DNA of 64,000 bases from Betaproteobacteria bacterium. GTDB taxonomy: Bacteria; Pseudomonadota; Gammaproteobacteria; Burkholderiales; JACQAP01. Below, in pieces: positions 17,712 to 27,700 of this stretch. A program made the translations under genes and the position numbers. Location: positions 141,114 through 205,113 of the forward strand of contig JACQAP010000005.1 in assembly GCA_016194905.1 (NCBI GenBank). The letters are read 5' to 3'. The notes beneath the pieces are model-generated. The model searched no databases. It saw only the letters and a list, made by a program, of their open reading frames with translations, and was not told the origin of the DNA. Position 1 is the stretch's first letter; each line of letters starts with the position of its first letter.

Positions 17712-18908
17712 ATGCAACACGTGATGACAACTTATGGCCGGCAGGCGATCGCGTTCTCGCGAGGCGAAGGCTCATGGCTCTGGGATCTTGAAGGCAAGCG
17801 CTATCTCGATTGCGTCAGCGGTGTCGCGGTCAACGGTGTCGGGCATGCCCATCCCCGGCTGGTCGCTGCAATTTCCGCGCAGGCTGCGCGCGCCATGCAC
17901 GTATCCAACCTTTACGAAATTCCCGAGCAGGAGCAACTCGCCGAGCGCCTGTGCGCTCTCGCCGGGATGGACAGTGCTTTCTTCTGCAATTCGGGCTGCG
18001 AAGCCAACGAAGCGGCGATCAAGCTTGCGCGTCTGTACGGACACCAGAAGGGTGTCGAATCCCCGGCCATCGTCGTAATGGAGAAAGCCTTCCACGGCCG
18101 CACCATCGCCACTCTCTCGGCCACCGGCAGCCGCAAAGTGCAGGCCGGATTCGAACCGCTGCTGACCGGGTTTGTACGCGTACCCTACAACGACCTTCCC
18201 GCGCTCGAGCAGGTGGCGACGGTCAATCCGAACATCGTCGCGGTGCTGGTCGAACCGGTGCAAGGCGAAAGCGGCGTCCATGTTCCGGAAGATGGCTATA
18301 TCCCGCACCTGCGCAAGATCTGCGATGAAAAGGGATGGCTGCTGATGCTCGATGAAGTGCAGACCGGAATGGCGCGGACGGGCAAATGGTTCGCGCATCA
18401 GCTTCTCGGAATAAAGCCGGATGTGATGTCGCTGGCCAAGGGACTCGGCAACGGTTTCCCAATTGGCGCGTGCCTGGCGCGCGGCGCGGCGGCCAATATA
18501 TTTACCCCAGGCAAGCATGGCTCCACCTTCGGCGGCAATCCGCTCGGTTGTGTTTCGGCCCTCACGACGCTCGCGATCATCGAGGATGAAGGGCTGGTTG
18601 AACGTGCTGGCAAGATCGGAGAGAAAATCCGGGACGGAATCGCAAAGAAGCTCGCACGAACCGCCGGCGTGATGGAAATCCGCGGCAAAGGACTCATGAT
18701 CGGCATCGAACTCGACAGGCCATGCGGCGATCTCGTGATTCGAGGATTCGAAGCCGGCCTGCTGATCAACGTCACGGCGGAAACCGTGGTCCGGCTGCTT
18801 CCGCCGCTGAACCTGAAAGACGCGGAAGTGCAATTACTGATCGAGGGCGTCGCCGGTCTGATCAAGACCTTTCTGAATGCCGGCGCCGACACGGCAGTGG
18901 CGTATTGA
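17712..18908 (+). CDS. argD: Acetylornithine aminotransferase
   Basis: PLP-dependent class III aminotransferase that converts N-acetylglutamate semialdehyde to N-acetylornithine in arginine synthesis; it may also serve the lysine pathway. About 398 residues from the ATG at 17712 (MQHVMTTYGRQ); an ATG at 17724 is an alternative. Motifs: NSGCEANEAAIKLAR (93-107), DEVQTGMARTG (214-224), PLP lysine in SLAKGLGNG (Lys243). The argF start is 10 bp downstream. No clear Shine-Dalgarno sequence precedes it, and a terminator hairpin lies just upstream. Confidence 0.95.
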   Translation: MQHVMTTYGRQAIAFSRGEGSWLWDLEGKRYLDCVSGVAVNGVGHAHPRLVAAISAQAARAMHVSNLYEIPEQEQLAERLCALAGMDSAFFCNSGCEANEAAIKLARLYGHQKGVESPAIVVMEKAFHGRTIATLSATGSRKVQAGFEPLLTGFVRVPYNDLPALEQVATVNPNIVAVLVEPVQGESGVHVPEDGYIPHLRKICDEKGWLLMLDEVQTGMARTGKWFAHQLLGIKPDVMSLAKGLGNGFPIGACLARGAAANIFTPGKHGSTFGGNPLGCVSALTTLAIIEDEGLVERAGKIGEKIRDGIAKKLARTAGVMEIRGKGLMIGIELDRPCGDLVIRGFEAGLLINVTAETVVRLLPPLNLKDAEVQLLIEGVAGLIKTFLNAGADTAVAY

Positions 18909-18918
18909 CGATCCGAAC

Positions 18919-19845
18919 ATGCAGTCTCCGAAGCATTTTCTGCAGTTCAAGGATTTGTCGCGTGACGAACTCGGTCACCTGTTCGAGCGTACGCACTGGA
19001 TCAAGCAGCAGTTCAAGGCGTACAAGCCTTATCAACCGCTCTTTGATCGCACACTGGTGATGATTTTCGAGAAGCAGAGCACGCGTACACGGCTGTCGTT
19101 CGAAGCGGGCATACACCAGCTGGGTGGCTCGGCAATTTTCCTCAGCACGCGCGACTCCCAACTAGGCCGCGGAGAACCCGTGGAGGACGCCGCACAGGTC
19201 ATCTCGCGTATGTGCGATATCGTGATGATCCGCACGTTCGAACAGGAGATCATCGAGCGTTTCGCCGCGCAGTCGAGGGTGCCGGTCGTGAACGGACTCA
19301 CCAACGAATACCATCCCTGCCAGATCCTGGCGGACATCTACACCTACATCGAGCACCGCGGCCCGATCCAGGGAAAGACCGTCGCATGGATCGGCGACTC
19401 GAACAACGTCTGCAACACCTGGTTGCAGGCTGCAGAGGTACTCGATTTCAACGTCCACGTCTCCACGCCGCCGGGTTATGAAGTCGAGCCGGAGCGCGCC
19501 GGCCTTTACGGCACCGACCATTACGAGGAATTTTCCGATCCGATGGAAGCCGCACGCGGCGCGCATCTGGTGACGACGGACGTCTGGACCAGCATGGGAT
19601 TCGAGGCGGAGAACGAAGAGCGAAAACGCGACTTCGAGGATTGGCAGGTCGATGTCGAAATGATGAAGCGCGCCGGCCGCGATGCGTTGTTCATGCACTG
19701 CCTGCCCGCGCATCGCGGAGAGGAAGTCGCGGCGGCCGTGATCGACGGAACTCAAAGTGTGGTGTGGGATGAGGCCGAAAACCGACTCCACACCCAAAAG
19801 GCCTTAATGGAGTATCTGCTGCTCGGAAACGTCGAGTCCGTTTGA
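18919..19845 (+). CDS. argF: Ornithine carbamoyltransferase
   Basis: Condenses ornithine with carbamoyl phosphate to citrulline. It has 308 residues starting MQSPKHFLQFKDLS. Carbamoyl-phosphate site STRTR is at 54-58, HPCQ at 132-135, and the ornithine-loop HCLPAHRGEE near the C-terminus. It is second in the arginine operon, 10 bp after argD. Confidence 0.97.
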   Translation: MQSPKHFLQFKDLSRDELGHLFERTHWIKQQFKAYKPYQPLFDRTLVMIFEKQSTRTRLSFEAGIHQLGGSAIFLSTRDSQLGRGEPVEDAAQVISRMCDIVMIRTFEQEIIERFAAQSRVPVVNGLTNEYHPCQILADIYTYIEHRGPIQGKTVAWIGDSNNVCNTWLQAAEVLDFNVHVSTPPGYEVEPERAGLYGTDHYEEFSDPMEAARGAHLVTTDVWTSMGFEAENEERKRDFEDWQVDVEMMKRAGRDALFMHCLPAHRGEEVAAAVIDGTQSVVWDEAENRLHTQKALMEYLLLGNVESV

Positions 19846-20015
19846 GGATGAAGGGACGTAGTTTGTTGGCGTGCAGACGGACCATGCCTGACGGACGAAA
19901 GAACGGACCCGGGCAAGCAGTTGTCGAAAGTCGCAGAGAACAAGGGGAAAACCGCTGCGGAAATGAAATCGAGCCCGCAGTCCGCAACAGTGAAGTTACT
20001 TTGGAAGGAGCGAAC

Positions 20016-20528
20016 ATGATCCGCTTGAGCATTCCCCGAATTGCATTGATTTTATCTTTATTGGTTCCGGTCGCCGGCTTCTGTGCCGACGACGATGTCG
20101 CCTGGATCGCCGACAAGAACGGGTGCAAGGTCGCCAATCCTTTCCCGCAGGCGGGCGAATCCATCACCTGGAATGGGCAGTGCAAAAGCGGCACGGCAGA
20201 CGGCGAAGGCCTGCTGCAGTGGTACATCAATGGCAAGGCCGCCGATCGTTACGAGGGCACGCTGAAACAGGGTTGGGCCGAAGGCAAAGGCATGCTCACC
20301 CGCGCGGAAGGCGGGCGCTATGCCGGCGAATGGAAACATAGCCTGCAAGACGGCGATGGTCGCTACGACGCTCCGGATGGAAGCCGGTACGAGGGGCAAT
20401 GGAAAGAAGGGCAGCCACACGGCCATGGTCAGTATCAAACCCCCGATGGCCGGGTGTTCGTCGGAGAATGGGTGGACGGTGTCTACGAAGGCGACATGGA
20501 TGCCGACGATGATCCAAACAAGACGTGA
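20016..20528 (+). CDS. Exported MORN-repeat protein inside the arg operon
   Basis: A 170-residue protein with a signal peptide (about 1-23, ending GFCA) and several MORN repeats: [53 protein letters not shown] and [21 protein letters not shown] repeats form beta-hairpin rods that bind membranes or proteins. The ATG at 20016 has GGAAGGAG 5 bases upstream. Its last codons overlap a possible argG start (GTGA), so it is embedded between argF and argG. I know no arginine-related function for such proteins; the role is unknown. Confidence 0.85.
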   Translation: MIRLSIPRIALILSLLVPVAGFCADDDVAWIADKNGCKVANPFPQAGESITWNGQCKSGTADGEGLLQWYINGKAADRYEGTLKQGWAEGKGMLTRAEGGRYAGEWKHSLQDGDGRYDAPDGSRYEGQWKEGQPHGHGQYQTPDGRVFVGEWVDGVYEGDMDADDDPNKT

Positions 20529-21790
20529 TTGAAAAGAAAACAAAGGACAATGTGAAGAAGAAAAGCGCAGAAAACCCGATCGAGAAAGTCGTGCTCGCCT
20601 ACTCCGGCGGGCTGGACACGTCGGTCATCCTGAAATGGCTGCAGGACACCTATCACTGTGAAGTCGTTACCTTCACCGCTGACATAGGGCAAGGCGGGGA
20701 GGTGGAACCAGCGCGCAGGAAAGCCAAGAAATTCGGTGTGCGTCAGATTTACGTCGAAGATCTGCGCGAAGAATTCGTCCGCGATTTCGTGTTTCCGATG
20801 TTCAGGGCGAATGCGCTGTACGAGGGGGAATACCTGCTCGGCACTTCGATCGCGCGTCCGTTGATCGCCAAACATCTGGTCGAGATCGCCCGCAAAACAG
20901 GGGCCGATGCGGTTTCCCATGGTGCAACGGGCAAGGGTAACGATCAGGTGCGTTTCGAGCTCGGCGCTTACGCGTTGATGCCCGATGTGAAAATAATCGC
21001 ACCCTGGCGTGAATGGGATCTGCTGTCGAGGGACAGGTTGCTGGCCTATGCGGACAAGCACGGCATTCCGGTGGACTTCAAGAAACGCAAAGGCGGGGGC
21101 GCGCCCTACTCCATGGATGCCAACCTCTTGCATGTCTCCTATGAAGGCGGCATCCTCGAAGATCCGGATTTCGAGCCGGAAGACTCGATGTGGCGTATTA
21201 CCGTATCGCCCGAAAAGGCGCCCGGCCGGCCGGAGCATGTCGAACTGGAATACCGCAAGGGTGACATCGTTGCGGTCAACGGCAAGAAGATGACACCGGC
21301 ACAGGTGCTCACGAAACTCAATCAGACCGGCGGCAGGCACGGTATCGGGCGCCTCGACATTGTCGAAAACCGGTATATCGGGATGAAGTCGCGCGGCTGC
21401 TACGAGACGCCGGGCGGCACCATCATGCTCAAAGCGCATCGCGCAATCGAATCCATCACTCTGGATCGCGAAGTGCTCGCGCTGAAGGACGACCTGATGC
21501 CGCGTTATGCGCGAATGATCTACAACGGCTACTGGTTCAGCCCGGAACGTCTTCTGCTGCAAAGCCTGATCGACAACTCGCAGCAGACGGTGAACGGCAC
21601 CGTGCGTCTCAAGTTGTACAAGGGCACGGTGCTGGTCGTCGGTCGCGCCTCCAAATCCGATTCGCTGTTCGATTCACGGATTGCCACCTTCGACGACGAC
21701 AAGGGCGCTTACAATCAGGCCGACGCAGCCGGATTTATCCGATTGAATGCATTGCGCCTGCGGATTGGTGCCAAACGTGGCGGAAAGTAG
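20525..21790 (+). CDS. argG: Argininosuccinate synthase
   Basis: Joins citrulline and aspartate using ATP to give argininosuccinate. Up to 421 residues. The ATP-binding P-loop is [15 protein letters not shown], followed by [20 protein letters not shown] and [15 protein letters not shown], all diagnostic. Two GTG starts are possible: 20525 overlaps the MORN gene stop but has no ribosome-binding site, whereas 20551 ([14 protein letters not shown]) has AAAGGA just upstream and fits the family N-terminus better. No argH is in the window. Confidence 0.96.
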   Translation: MIEKKTKDNVKKKSAENPIEKVVLAYSGGLDTSVILKWLQDTYHCEVVTFTADIGQGGEVEPARRKAKKFGVRQIYVEDLREEFVRDFVFPMFRANALYEGEYLLGTSIARPLIAKHLVEIARKTGADAVSHGATGKGNDQVRFELGAYALMPDVKIIAPWREWDLLSRDRLLAYADKHGIPVDFKKRKGGGAPYSMDANLLHVSYEGGILEDPDFEPEDSMWRITVSPEKAPGRPEHVELEYRKGDIVAVNGKKMTPAQVLTKLNQTGGRHGIGRLDIVENRYIGMKSRGCYETPGGTIMLKAHRAIESITLDREVLALKDDLMPRYARMIYNGYWFSPERLLLQSLIDNSQQTVNGTVRLKLYKGTVLVVGRASKSDSLFDSRIATFDDDKGAYNQADAAGFIRLNALRLRIGAKRGGK

Positions 21791-21868
21791 AGTTTCTCCA
21801 CGCGCTATTCAGGCCGACGGCACAGACGCAACCGAATGGATCAGGGAGTTCTGAGGAAGGGATAGACC

Positions 21869-22354
21869 ATGCCCAGCTTCGACATCGTCTCCGAGGTCAA
21901 TCAGGTCGAATTGAGGAATGCGCTCGACCAGACCAACAAGGAAGTATCCAACCGCTTCGACTTCAAGGGATCGGACGCGCGCGTCGAGCATGCCGACAAG
22001 GCGCTGACAGTCTTCGCCGACGACGACTTCAAGCTCGGCCAGGTCTACGACGTGCTGATCGGCAAACTGACCAAGCGCGGGGTGGACATACGTTCCCTGC
22101 AGCGCGGCAAGGTCGAAACGATCAGCGGCAACAAGGTCAAGCAGGTGATCACCGTCAAAGTTGGGATCGACCAGGAATTGGGGAAGAAAATCCAGAAGCT
22201 GATCAAGGACGCCAGACTCAAGCTACAAGCGAGTATCCAGGGTGACGCAGTGCGTGTCTCCGGTGCCAAGAAGGACGAATTGCAGCAAGCGATCGCACTC
22301 GTTAAAAAGAACGTTACGGACTTTCCTATTCAGGTCGGCAACTTCAGGGACTGA
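21869..22354 (+). CDS. yajQ: YajQ-family nucleotide-binding protein
   Basis: A 161-residue soluble protein of the YajQ (DUF520) family, starting [19 protein letters not shown] and ending PIQVGNFRD. Family members bind nucleotides, and some bind cyclic di-GMP and regulate transcription in Xanthomonas. It lies 78 bp after argG with AGGAAGG upstream of its ATG. The target here is unknown. Confidence 0.95.
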   Translation: MPSFDIVSEVNQVELRNALDQTNKEVSNRFDFKGSDARVEHADKALTVFADDDFKLGQVYDVLIGKLTKRGVDIRSLQRGKVETISGNKVKQVITVKVGIDQELGKKIQKLIKDARLKLQASIQGDAVRVSGAKKDELQQAIALVKKNVTDFPIQVGNFRD

Positions 22355-22358
22355 AGCC

Positions 22359-23069
22359 TCAAGTCTTACTTAGCCCTTCAACCCAGTGGTCATAGAGCCG
22401 CGTTGCAACGGCTCGTAGCGCCACTAGTTTCTGCCCCATTCCGCGACGCATTTCATCTTCCGTCTGTACCGCGGAACTTCTTGCCGTCGCGATCTCGTCG
22501 GCCCCGGACTTACACCAGCTTTCGATGAGTGCCTCCGTCATCTCGACGTGGCATTGCATGCCGATACTCCTGCCGATCGCGAAACCCTGATTTTCGCAAT
22601 TCCGATTACCCATGATGCGTACCCCGCCGGGAGGAATCGTAAAGGTTTCACCGTGCCAGTGAAAGGATTCGAAGCGCTTCAGATCGGAGCCGAACCACGC
22701 GCGCGCTTCCGGATTGTCCGCCACTTCGATTTCGCCCCAGCCGATTTCCTTGATCGGATTGCGCCCGACGCTGCCGCCCAGCGCCTTTGACATCAACTGC
22801 CCCCCGAGACAATGTCCAAGGACGGGGACATCGGCAGCCACGGCCTTGCGAATCAGCTCGAGCTCCGGCGCAATCCAGGCCAAATCATCGTTGACGCTCA
22901 TCGGCCCGCCCATGAATACCAGCCCGCTGAAATCTTCGGTGCGCGATGGAACGGCCTCACCCCGGTCGAGCGCTACCAATTGCCACGGCAAGTCGCGGGA
23001 ATCGAGATACGTGGCAAAATAGCCTGGCCCTTCCGTGGGCGAATGACGAAATATCGCGATCGGCTTCAT
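22359..23069 (-). CDS. Class I glutamine amidotransferase (GMP-synthase-like)
   Basis: A 236-residue stand-alone glutaminase-fold protein. Nucleophile Cys87 is in VPVLGHCLGGQLM; the catalytic His174 and Glu176 are in MQCHVEMTEAL; and VFMGGPMSVNDD matches the oxyanion region. Such YbaZ/GuaA-like proteins have uncertain substrates. I chose the ATG at 23069. It converges with yajQ, the stops being 4 bp apart, and is divergent from the retropepsin gene with only 15 bp between the two start codons. Confidence 0.88.
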   Translation of the reverse strand: MKPIAIFRHSPTEGPGYFATYLDSRDLPWQLVALDRGEAVPSRTEDFSGLVFMGGPMSVNDDLAWIAPELELIRKAVAADVPVLGHCLGGQLMSKALGGSVGRNPIKEIGWGEIEVADNPEARAWFGSDLKRFESFHWHGETFTIPPGGVRIMGNRNCENQGFAIGRSIGMQCHVEMTEALIESWCKSGADEIATARSSAVQTEDEMRRGMGQKLVALRAVATRLYDHWVEGLSKT

Positions 23070-23084
23070 CGGCAAAGGATTCTT

Positions 23085-23738
23085 ATGCGGTTCAAAACCG
23101 CGAATATTACGCGAGTATTGATGGCGCTTTTAGCTCTGTCGGCGCCGGCGTGGGCGGTCGACATCAGTGTCGTGGCGCTGTTTCCGGGCAAAGCCATGCT
23201 GGTCGTGGACAAGGGCAAGCCGCGCACCCTGCGGGCTGGCGAGACTTACGCCGGCATTACGCTGATCAGTTCGACCAGCGAGGAAGCCGTCGTTTCGATC
23301 AACGGCAAGCAGAAACGATTGCACATTGGTGAGGGCGTCTACAGCGCGCTGTCCGTACAGAGCGAGCGCTCCACCATAGTCCTGACGCCGGACAGAAATG
23401 GGCATTTCGTATCCTACGGCAGCATTAACGGAGCTTCCGTCCGGTTTCTCGTCGATACCGGCGCCACGATGGTTTCGATGAGCGTGGAGGATGCACGCCG
23501 CGCCGGCGTCAACTATCTCGCCGGCGAACGCGGTTACTCGCAAACCGCCAATGGCGTTGCGCCGATCTACAAAGTGAAGCTCGGCAAAGTGACACTGGGA
23601 GACATCACCTTGCAGGACATAGACGGCGTGGTGCACGAGAACAGCGCGTTGCCCGTTGTATTGCTCGGCATGAGTTTCCTGGGCCGGCTGGAGATGCGCC
23701 GGGAAGGTGACAGCCTGACCCTTACCAGGCGCTACTGA
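23085..23738 (+). CDS. Retropepsin-like aspartic protease (clan AA, TIGR02281 type)
   Basis: A 217-residue exported protein with a signal or anchor segment (about 5-24). The N-terminal region to about 100 is a small beta domain. A retropepsin domain follows, with catalytic FLVDTGATMVSMS (Asp124) and the C-terminal hydrophobic-hydrophobic-Gly pattern VVLLGMSFLGRL. Like retroviral protease it would act as a dimer. Substrates of this proteobacterial family are not known. AAAGGA upstream of the ATG at 23085 supports this start. Confidence 0.88.
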   Translation: MRFKTANITRVLMALLALSAPAWAVDISVVALFPGKAMLVVDKGKPRTLRAGETYAGITLISSTSEEAVVSINGKQKRLHIGEGVYSALSVQSERSTIVLTPDRNGHFVSYGSINGASVRFLVDTGATMVSMSVEDARRAGVNYLAGERGYSQTANGVAPIYKVKLGKVTLGDITLQDIDGVVHENSALPVVLLGMSFLGRLEMRREGDSLTLTRRY

Positions 23739-23783
23739 AAGTCAGAACCAGGGTTCCCGGACAACAAAAAAGGAAATCGAAGA

Positions 23784-24110
23784 ATGATTTACGAGCTGCG
23801 CATCTATCACGCATTCCCCGGCATGCTGCCTGCGCTCAACGCGAGGTTCTCGAATCACACGCTGAAGTTATGGGAGCGCTTCGGCATTCGTCAGGTCGGC
23901 TTCTGGACGACCGCGATCGGTGAGAGCAATAACGATCTGTACTACATCCTGGAGTGGGAAAATCTCGCGGAACGGGAGCAGAAGTGGAACGCTTTCGCGA
24001 CGCACCCCGACTGGCTGGCGACACGCGCCGAGACCGAGAAAGACGGCCCGCTGACGACTCACATCACCAATCTGATTCTGACGCCGACTGCATACTCGAA
24101 AATGAGATAG
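23784..24110 (+). CDS. NIPSNAP-family protein
   Basis: A 108-residue protein with the NIPSNAP ferredoxin-like (dimeric alpha/beta barrel) fold: MIYELRIYHAFPGMLPALNA at the start and the WENLAEREQKWNAFATHPDW stretch typical of the family. The biochemical role of bacterial NIPSNAP proteins is not settled. GGAAATCGAAGA precedes the ATG. It is encoded alone, convergent with the next gene. Confidence 0.9.
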   Translation: MIYELRIYHAFPGMLPALNARFSNHTLKLWERFGIRQVGFWTTAIGESNNDLYYILEWENLAEREQKWNAFATHPDWLATRAETEKDGPLTTHITNLILTPTAYSKMR

Positions 24111-24111
24111 C

Positions 24112-24948
24112 TCAGTTGAACATGCCGTCGTTGCCGGCATCGGTCAGTTGCGGGGCCGGCGCCAAAGGCTGGACCGGCTCCGATGCCCCTGCCTGCTCTG
24201 GCGGAGGGCATTTGAGGTCGGGCTGAGGCTTGGCCTTTGCCGACTTCACTCCTGGGGGTAATTTCTTCCTGGACATCATGCGAGCAGTGCGTGCATACGG
24301 TTGGCGCTCCCCTCCTTTCATGGTCTGCGCCGGTTTTGTACGCGGAACGACTGGATTGGCGGATTGCGCTTGGGCTGCAGCACCGCCCTTCTCTTCGGCC
24401 TTGGCCGGGTTGGAATCCGCCTTGGCCGGATCGCTCTTGGCTGCACTGGGATCGCCCTTGGATACAGTTGGTTCGGACTCCGGTGATTTGGTTTCCGCTG
24501 ATTTGGACTCCACGGCGGGCTTCGTCGCCGTTGCAACCGGTTTTACCGCGGGCTTGAGGGGATTGCAGGCCATCTCGAGCATCTTTTCTCGCAACGAATC
24601 GGGCTCGACCGCTGCGGGGAACTGCAATCCTTCGAGGTGTGTGCGCTTGATCTCGACCCCGTCGTTGCCGAAGTAGACCTTCAGCACCGCGTCGGTGGTG
24701 CGTTGCATGCAGTGGTAGTTGGTCAGCGATTTCACCCAGAAGAATGCGCCCTGCCAGGTGGCGCTGGTCTGGCCGGTTCTGAATTTCTGCCAATCCCAGG
24801 CCTGTACCGTATGGCCGTTGCGCACGAGCGCATCCATATCGATATAGATCGAGCGTTCCGGCGTAACGCTGACCGGCTTCCAGTGTGCGCCGGAAACCGG
24901 TCCGGCGAGCGCGAGCAAAGCCCCGGCAAGGGCAAGTTTTGTCTTCAT
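24112..24948 (-). CDS. Exported surface-adhesin-E-like protein with Lys/Ala/Pro-rich tail
   Basis: A 278-residue exported protein (signal about 1-21, ending GPVSG). Residues about 22-130 (WKPVSVTPERSIYIDMDAL, TNYHCMQRTTDAVLKVYF) resemble the small surface-adhesin-E-like domain common in betaproteobacterial exported proteins. From about 140 onward it is low-complexity, rich in Lys, Ala, Pro, Ser and Glu, and likely unstructured. I start at ATG 24948. No motif reveals a function. Confidence 0.75.
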   Translation of the reverse strand: MKTKLALAGALLALAGPVSGAHWKPVSVTPERSIYIDMDALVRNGHTVQAWDWQKFRTGQTSATWQGAFFWVKSLTNYHCMQRTTDAVLKVYFGNDGVEIKRTHLEGLQFPAAVEPDSLREKMLEMACNPLKPAVKPVATATKPAVESKSAETKSPESEPTVSKGDPSAAKSDPAKADSNPAKAEEKGGAAAQAQSANPVVPRTKPAQTMKGGERQPYARTARMMSRKKLPPGVKSAKAKPQPDLKCPPPEQAGASEPVQPLAPAPQLTDAGNDGMFN

Positions 24949-25109
24949 GGATCGGTATTTCGATTCATCCTGACCCCGTATCGGTAACCAGGGGGAATTC
25001 TTAAGTCCCCAACCGTGAGGCGGCACAGGCCGCGGGCTATGCCCGGACCGCCGGATTACGTAGAATCGCCTGTTCGTTAAGCACCAATTGCCGGCACAGG
25101 CAATCGATC

Positions 25110-26213
25110 ATGGATGAAAAACTGATTTACAACGTCAATGTCGCCGCCCAGGACGTCCTGCTCAACCCGGACGAAATCAAGCGCCGCGTTACGTTGACCG
25201 AGAAGGCTGAACAGACCGTCCTCGAAGGCCGCCATGCGCTCGAGCGCATTCTCGATCGGCGGGATCACCGGCTGATGGTGGTGGTGGGCCCGTGTTCCAT
25301 CCACGATCCCGCGGCCGCCATGGACTACGCGCAAAAGCTGAAGAAAGTGGCGGACGAAGTCGGCGATACGTTGTTCATCGTCATGCGCGTGTATTTCGAA
25401 AAGCCGCGCACCACCACCGGCTGGAAAGGCCTGATCAACGATCCGCACATGGACGACTCCTTCGACATTGAGGAAGGCCTGCAACTCGCCCGCAAGGTGC
25501 TGCGCGACATCAACGAGTTGGGATTGCCAGCAGGCACCGAGGCGCTGGACCCGATCAGCCCGCAATACCTGGGCGACCTGGTAACGTGGAGCGCAATCGG
25601 GGCGCGCACGACCGAATCGCAGACGCATCGCGAGATGGCGAGCGGTCTGTCGACGCCGGTCGGATTCAAAAACGGAACGGACGGCGGCCTGCAGGTGGCA
25701 ATCAACGCGCTGCTGTCGGTTTCGCGCCCGCACAGTTTCCTGGGCATAAACCAGCGCGGCCAGGTATCCGTCATTCGCACCAATGGCAATCGGTACGGCC
25801 ACATCGTGTTGCGCGGTGGCGCGAAAGGCCCGAACTACGACTCGGTGACCATGGCCGTTGTCGAAAAAGAACTGGCCAAGAGCAAACTGGCGGCCAATAT
25901 CGTCGTGGATTGCAGCCACGCCAATTCCAACAAGGATCACAACCTGCAGCCGCTGGTGATGCTCGACTGCGCGCACCAGATCCTGGAAGGCAATCAGTCG
26001 ATTGTCGGCGTAATGCTCGAGAGCAATATCAACGCCGGGAATCAGGCAATTCCAGCCGACCTGGCACAGCTTGAATACGGCGTGTCGGTAACGGATGCCT
26101 GCATCGATTGGCCGACCACGGAAAAGCTGCTGCGAGACGCGAGAGCCAAGCTCAAGGACGTGCTGCCGAAGCGAATCCCGCGGACGGCGGAAATCAGGAA
26201 GATCAGCGGTTAG
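25110..26213 (+). CDS. aroG: 3-deoxy-7-phosphoheptulonate synthase (DAHP synthase, class I)
   Basis: First step of the shikimate pathway: condenses PEP and erythrose 4-phosphate. It has 367 residues, typical for the AroG/AroF/AroH type. Motifs: VVVGPCSIHDP (57-67), MRVYFEKPRTTTGWKGLIND, GARTTESQTHREMASGLS, VVDCSHANSNKD. Which aromatic amino acid inhibits it cannot be told with confidence, so the symbol is by family. TAGAAT near 25061-25066 could be its -10 element. Confidence 0.95.
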   Translation: MDEKLIYNVNVAAQDVLLNPDEIKRRVTLTEKAEQTVLEGRHALERILDRRDHRLMVVVGPCSIHDPAAAMDYAQKLKKVADEVGDTLFIVMRVYFEKPRTTTGWKGLINDPHMDDSFDIEEGLQLARKVLRDINELGLPAGTEALDPISPQYLGDLVTWSAIGARTTESQTHREMASGLSTPVGFKNGTDGGLQVAINALLSVSRPHSFLGINQRGQVSVIRTNGNRYGHIVLRGGAKGPNYDSVTMAVVEKELAKSKLAANIVVDCSHANSNKDHNLQPLVMLDCAHQILEGNQSIVGVMLESNINAGNQAIPADLAQLEYGVSVTDACIDWPTTEKLLRDARAKLKDVLPKRIPRTAEIRKISG

Positions 26214-26292
26214 ATCGAAGTCGATTTCTTGGATCGAATGGCGGCCATCCGATCGCCATTTTTTCGTTTCGTCGGCCGACCGATCGGCATTC

Positions 26293-27267
26293 CTACTTTC
26301 CTTTTCTCGCCCTCCGCTTTTTTGGCTTTTCCTCCCCGCCAGCGGCAGATGAGGAAAGCACGCTTTCGCTGCGTAGCCATTGCACAAAGTCGTCGACTTC
26401 CGCGCGACCGGCCGTCGCCGCGGTGCGCACGATGAAATAGGCGCGATCCGTGACCGCTCCCAGCGTGAACGGCGTCGCGAGCAGGCCCTCGTCCAGCAGA
26501 TTCCTGACCAGCGGGCGCCGCCCTATCGCCACGCCCTGGCCACCGAGTGCTGCACTGATGACCTGGTCATAGTGATTGAAACGCAAGGTCCCTGCCGGCC
26601 TGAGGTCCGGCACACCCGCGGTTTCCAGCCAGACGTTCCATGAAAGCCATGGCGCGGAGCGTTCCGGATCGTCGAAATGCAGCAGCACCTGGCGTTCGAG
26701 ATCCGCGACCGATTTCAATGGGCGGCTGCGGTCCCTGAGCAAGGCCGGGCTGCAGACTGGCAGGATTTCCTCGCCGAACAGGCGGACGGAACCTGCCGGC
26801 GCGACCCGCGCGGGACAATAGCGCACCGCAAGGTCGATGCGCTCGCGATCGAGGTCCAGCAACTGGTTGTTCGCCGAAATGCGCACGTCGACGTCCGAGT
26901 GCATGCGGCGAAAACCGGCGAGCCGCGGAATCAGCCACAGAGAGCAGAAAGCCATGGACGACGTCACGGTGACCATTTTCTGCGTGGTTCCGGGTGCGAT
27001 GCGGTCGGCGGCTTCCCGCAACGTGCGCAAGGCAATGCCGGCCGCGCGGTACATCTGCTCCCCCGCTTCGGTAAGCGCGAGACCGCGATTGCGGCGCACG
27101 AACAGCGCCACGCCGAGGCGCTCTTCGAGCGCCTGGATCTGTCGGCTGATCGCGGATTGCGTCACGAACAATTCCTCCGCCGCCTTGGTAAAACTCAGAT
27201 GGCGGGCAGCCGCTTCGAACCCTCGGAAGAAGTCCAGGGCAGGTGTCGGATCGGATTTTCTAGGCAT
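26293..27267 (-). CDS. LysR-family transcriptional regulator (GcvA-like)
   Basis: A 324-residue regulator with an N-terminal winged helix (DFFRGFEAAARHLSFTKAAE, then LFVTQSAISRQIQALEERLG) and a substrate-binding domain. ALDFFRGFEAAARHLSFTKA is the GcvA-subgroup pattern. The C-terminus ends in a basic tail (EKPKKRRARKGK). It is divergent from the DUF2917/GNAT pair, which it may control. The effector is unknown. Confidence 0.9.
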   Translation of the reverse strand: MPRKSDPTPALDFFRGFEAAARHLSFTKAAEELFVTQSAISRQIQALEERLGVALFVRRNRGLALTEAGEQMYRAAGIALRTLREAADRIAPGTTQKMVTVTSSMAFCSLWLIPRLAGFRRMHSDVDVRISANNQLLDLDRERIDLAVRYCPARVAPAGSVRLFGEEILPVCSPALLRDRSRPLKSVADLERQVLLHFDDPERSAPWLSWNVWLETAGVPDLRPAGTLRFNHYDQVISAALGGQGVAIGRRPLVRNLLDEGLLATPFTLGAVTDRAYFIVRTAATAGRAEVDDFVQWLRSESVLSSSAAGGEEKPKKRRARKGK

Positions 27268-27400
27268 TCATAAAACTCATGCGAATCATTCCGAAATATC
27301 GTTTGTCGTCTTGTGTGCACTGCGGAAAATAGCCTCCGTAATGATTTACCGGAATGCTTGGCAGGTCAACCGATCCGCGCCGGGCGTACAGGAGACCACC

Positions 27401-27700
27401 ATGCAGATCGAAATCACCCGTTCCACGGTCACGCTGGCGCGTGATGGCCTGCTCGCCGTGCGAGACGGTGCCGGAACACGAATCGTATGTCGCTCGGGCA
27501 ACCTCTGGATCACCCAGGAAGGCGACCTCAAGGACGCGATCATCGGTCCCGCCGATGCCTTTACCATTCGCAAGTCCGGCCTCACGATCGTCACCGCCCT
27601 GCAATCCTCGTCGTTGACGCTGATCGGACCGGACGCCCAGGATAGGAGTGAGGCACGCCGCGCCCTCGGCTTGGACACCGAGTCCATCGCGTGCAGTTGA
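27401..27700 (+). CDS. DUF2917 protein
   Basis: A 99-residue beta-rich protein with the DUF2917 features VRDGAGTRIVCRSGNLWITQ and EGDLKDAIIGPADAFTI, resembling a small cupin-like fold. AGGAG lies 6 bases upstream of the ATG. It is widespread beside LysR regulators in Betaproteobacteria but has no assigned function. It overlaps the next gene by 10 bp and is divergent from the LysR gene. Confidence 0.85.
   Translation: MQIEITRSTVTLARDGLLAVRDGAGTRIVCRSGNLWITQEGDLKDAIIGPADAFTIRKSGLTIVTALQSSSLTLIGPDAQDRSEARRALGLDTESIACS

Noticed and set aside
17389..17775. Minus-strand 128-codon open frame across the argD leader
   Set aside because: It overlaps the structured RNA and terminator and has no family similarity or ribosome-binding site.
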